A stretch of DNA of 64,000 nt from contig NZ_FOXS01000005.1 of NCBI RefSeq assembly GCF_900115775.1, positions 62,001 to 126,000 of the forward strand, written 5' to 3'. This document shows positions 62,332 to 64,000 of the stretch, one piece after another. The notes beneath the pieces were generated by a model, which did no database searches, was not told the DNA's origin, and saw only the letters and a list, made by a program, of their open reading frames with translations. Position 1 is the first letter of the stretch. Every line of letters begins with the position of its first letter. The position numbers were made by a program, and so were the translations under genes. This stretch comes from Hymenobacter arizonensis. Its GTDB lineage: Bacteria > Bacteroidota > Bacteroidia > Cytophagales > Hymenobacteraceae.

Positions 62332-63393
62332 AGCAGTGATGCATAAGTAATCGTGTGACGAGCTTCATCTATCTTTCGGGGGTGTTCCTCGCCCCGCTTG
62401 ACCTGACCGCTGCCGAAATCACGACGCTTGAAGCGGCTGCTGCTCGTGGCCCGCATCCGCGGATGCACCGGCGGGCGCAGGCGGTGCTGGGGCACCACCG
62501 GGGCAGTGGCATCGGTCAATTAGCGGCCTTGTTTGCCGTTGGCTACAACACCGTCAGCGGCTGGCTGCGCGACTGGCAAGCGCACGGGGTGGCGGGGTTG
62601 GCCGAAGGAAAACGCACCGGCCGGCCACCCAAGCTGCCCCGCGTGGTTAAAGAAAAGTAGTGCCTGGCTGGGGGAGGCGACGCAACAGTTGCGCGATTGG
62701 GTGCCTGCCATTCGCCGGGCGTGGGGCATCAAGCTCCACGTGAGCACCTTGCGGCGGATGGCGCGGCAGGCCAATTACCGCTGGAAACGGTGCCGTCGCA
62801 GCTTGCGGGGCCAGCGCAATGCCGACTTGTTTGCCGCTGCCCAGCAGCTGTGCGCCTTGCACCGCGCCGAGGCCCGCGGCGAAGGGGCGGTGGTGTACGT
62901 CGACGAGTGCCGCTTTTCGCGCCTGGCCCCCGTGCCGTACGCCTGGCAGCGACGGGGCCAGCCTCCGGTCGGCTTGCCCGCCGTGCGGGGGCGGGCACTC
63001 CGTGCTGGGCTTCTGGCAGGCCCATGCCCCCGGCCAGCCCTTGCAGGCCTACCTGCGGGAGGGCAGCCTGACGGCCGACTTGTTCGTGTTGGCCGTCGAC
63101 GACTTCTGCCAGCAGCTGACCGGCCCCACCGTGCTCGTGCTCGACAATGCCTCTGTGCACAAGGCGAACCTCGTGCAAGCCTGCCACCAGCGGTGGGCCG
63201 CCGCCGGCCTGCGGCTGCTGTTCCTGCCGCCCTACAGCCCCGAACTCAACCACATCGAACTGCTCTGGCACCGCTGCAAGCACTACTGGATTCGGCCCCA
63301 AGACTATGCGACGGACCTCACCTTGCTGCAACGGCTCGAACACGTCCTCTGCAGCGTCGGAAAACAATACACGATTACTTTTGCTTGACTGCT
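62332..63393 (+). mobile_element. IS630-family insertion sequence
   Basis: The ends form a 25-bp imperfect inverted repeat: AGCAGT-3 nt-GCA-1 nt-AAGTAATCGTGT at 62332-62356 and its complement at 63369-63393. The unit is bordered by TA on both sides (62330-62331 and 63394-63395), the target duplication of IS630/Tc1-type elements. The single internal gene is a DDE transposase of the same family, now frameshifted. Length is 1062 bp, normal for the family. Confidence 0.88.
62355..63388 (+). pseudogene. IS630-family DDE transposase, broken by two frameshifts
   Basis: Three consecutive frames together make one transposase. The first (from GTG 62355 to TAG 62658-62660) has the N-terminal helix-turn-helix with GIGQLAALFAVGYNTVSGWL. 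The second continues after about 62655 with WVPAIRRAWGIKLHVSTLRR and the first catalytic Asp in VVYVDECRFSRL. The third takes over in a G-rich run near 62985 with HSVLGFWQAHAPG, the second Asp in VLVLDNASVHK and the final Glu in PYSPELNHIELLW. Each switch is a +1 change. The first could be programmed in principle, but two shifts point to decay. Confidence 0.85.
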
Positions 63394-63480
63394 TAGTCCG
63401 CAAGTTGACCGCAAAAATTCTTAACCCCTCGCGGACTAAAAGTCCGCGCTACCCTTATGACGCCTTAGCTCCCCACTTTA

Positions 63481-63519
63481 CGGGACAGGGGTCGTACCCG
63501 GCAGGGCCAGGGGTGAGGT
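63481..63519. repeat. Right copy of the 39-bp inverted repeat outside the IS630 element
   Basis: Inverted partner of 62255-62293 (37 of 39 matches). Between it and the IS end lies a small hairpin, GCGGACT-AAA-AGTCCGC (63431-63447). The remaining sequence to 63687 has a short direct repeat of TCATTGAGTT (about 63593-63616) and no gene. Confidence 0.8.
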
Positions 63520-63687
63520 CAAGTCGGGTGGGCGATGTAGCCGAACCAATTCACCACTGTATGGCATTTTATTCGACGCCCATTTGCATTGACTCATTGA
63601 GTTTCTCATTGAGTTCGACAAATGTGACCTAGTACAGCGTGTTCGGGAAGCGTGTTTTGGGTATCTCATTACTCAACACACGCCATC

Positions 63688-64000
63688 ATGAAAGCTTTGT
63701 TTACGCTTCTGCTTATCACTTTTTCATTCGCGAGCAGCTTTGCTCAACAGGCAACCATAACGGGCCGGGTAAGGGATAGGCAGCAGGCACCGGTGTTGTT
63801 TGCGACGGTGGCATTGCTCAATGCGAAAGACTCGGTGATGGTACTAGCCGTGCGAGCAGATGAGAAAGGCGAATACCAAATGGAAGCGGTGCGGCCTGGG
63901 ATGTATCGGGTGGTGGCGACGGCAGTGGGATTTGCAAAGGGGAGGAGTGAGGCGTTTACCTTGGGCGCTGCTGGCTTGCGGCTGCCAGACCTGGTGCTCG
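63688..64000 (+). CDS. Outer-membrane TonB-receptor-type protein, N-terminal part
   Basis: The gene starts at ATG 63688 and runs off the window. The signal peptide MKALFTLLLITFSFASSFAQ is followed by a carboxypeptidase-regulatory-like (CarboxypepD_reg) beta-sandwich: ATITGRVRDRQQAPVLFATV, DSVMVLAVRADEKGEYQMEA, MYRVVATAVGFA. In Bacteroidota this domain usually precedes a TonB plug and barrel or an outer-membrane beta-barrel of the same superfamily. The substrate cannot be judged from this part. Confidence 0.75.
   Translation, partial: MKALFTLLLITFSFASSFAQQATITGRVRDRQQAPVLFATVALLNAKDSVMVLAVRADEKGEYQMEAVRPGMYRVVATAVGFAKGRSEAFTLGAAGLRLPDLVL

Noticed and set aside
62355..63388. Programmed frameshifting as the explanation for the broken IS630 transposase
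   Set aside because: Two separate shifts are needed and neither site has a convincing slippery motif with known precedent. Decay is simpler.

Overview
The window is a chromosomal segment from a high-GC member of the Bacteroidota, most likely Hymenobacter or a close relative (Cytophagales, Hymenobacteraceae). The evidence is: secreted proteins that end in type IX secretion (T9SS) sorting domains; promoters of the Bacteroidota form (TTTG or TTG, 19-22 nt, TAnnTTTG); few Shine-Dalgarno sequences; a DUF3467 gene just after rpoC; and a tRNA-tuf-tRNA-secE-nusG arrangement leading into the ribosomal protein genes. Genus-level placement is an inference from gene content, not from a search.

Positions 1-26360 are an accessory and housekeeping mix. 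In order: the end of an alpha/beta-hydrolase-like gene, a membrane-protein gene broken by an in-frame TAG, a LytS/LytTR two-component pair, a VOC-fold protein, an amidase, two large T9SS cargo proteins on the minus strand (an M36 metallopeptidase and a fibronectin-type adhesin-like protein), an S1/P1 nuclease, a small STAS-like protein, a GH43 glycosidase, a secreted matrixin-like protease, a GNAT acetyltransferase, a small lipoprotein, two LPS-type glycosyltransferases, an ECF sigma factor with a zinc anti-sigma factor, gmk-nadD, a convergent biotin carrier-pyrH-frr group, and a secreted M1 aminopeptidase.

Positions 26415-62221 are the translation and transcription supercluster: tRNA-Tyr, tRNA-Gly, tRNA-Thr, tuf, tRNA-Trp, secE, nusG, rplK, rplA, rplJ, rplL, rpoB, rpoC, a GIY-YIG gene inside perfect inverted repeats, a DUF3467 gene, rpsL, rpsG, fusA, rpsJ, an inserted O-antigen-ligase-like gene, then rplC through rplQ including secY, map, infA, rpmJ and rpoA. 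Strong terminators and fresh promoters split it into several transcription units. Nearly every longer gap contains a hairpin or long palindrome.

Positions 62222-64000 hold an IS630-family element with intact ends but a frameshifted transposase. It lies inside a second, longer-range inverted repeat. The start of an outer-membrane TonB-receptor-type gene follows.

The most unusual object is the unit at 40588-40985. It is a GIY-YIG nuclease gene bounded by perfect 45-bp inverted repeats, and each arm contains a REP-like hairpin. The gene needs a -1 shift at an A AAA AAG heptamer to make its full C-terminus, which would end at the edge of the right repeat. It could be a small mobile element or a REP-associated nuclease system. 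Next in interest are the interruption of the rpsJ-rplC junction by an AT-richer surface polysaccharide gene, and the palindromes built from TTGTCAGTTG-like words inside otherwise conserved operons.
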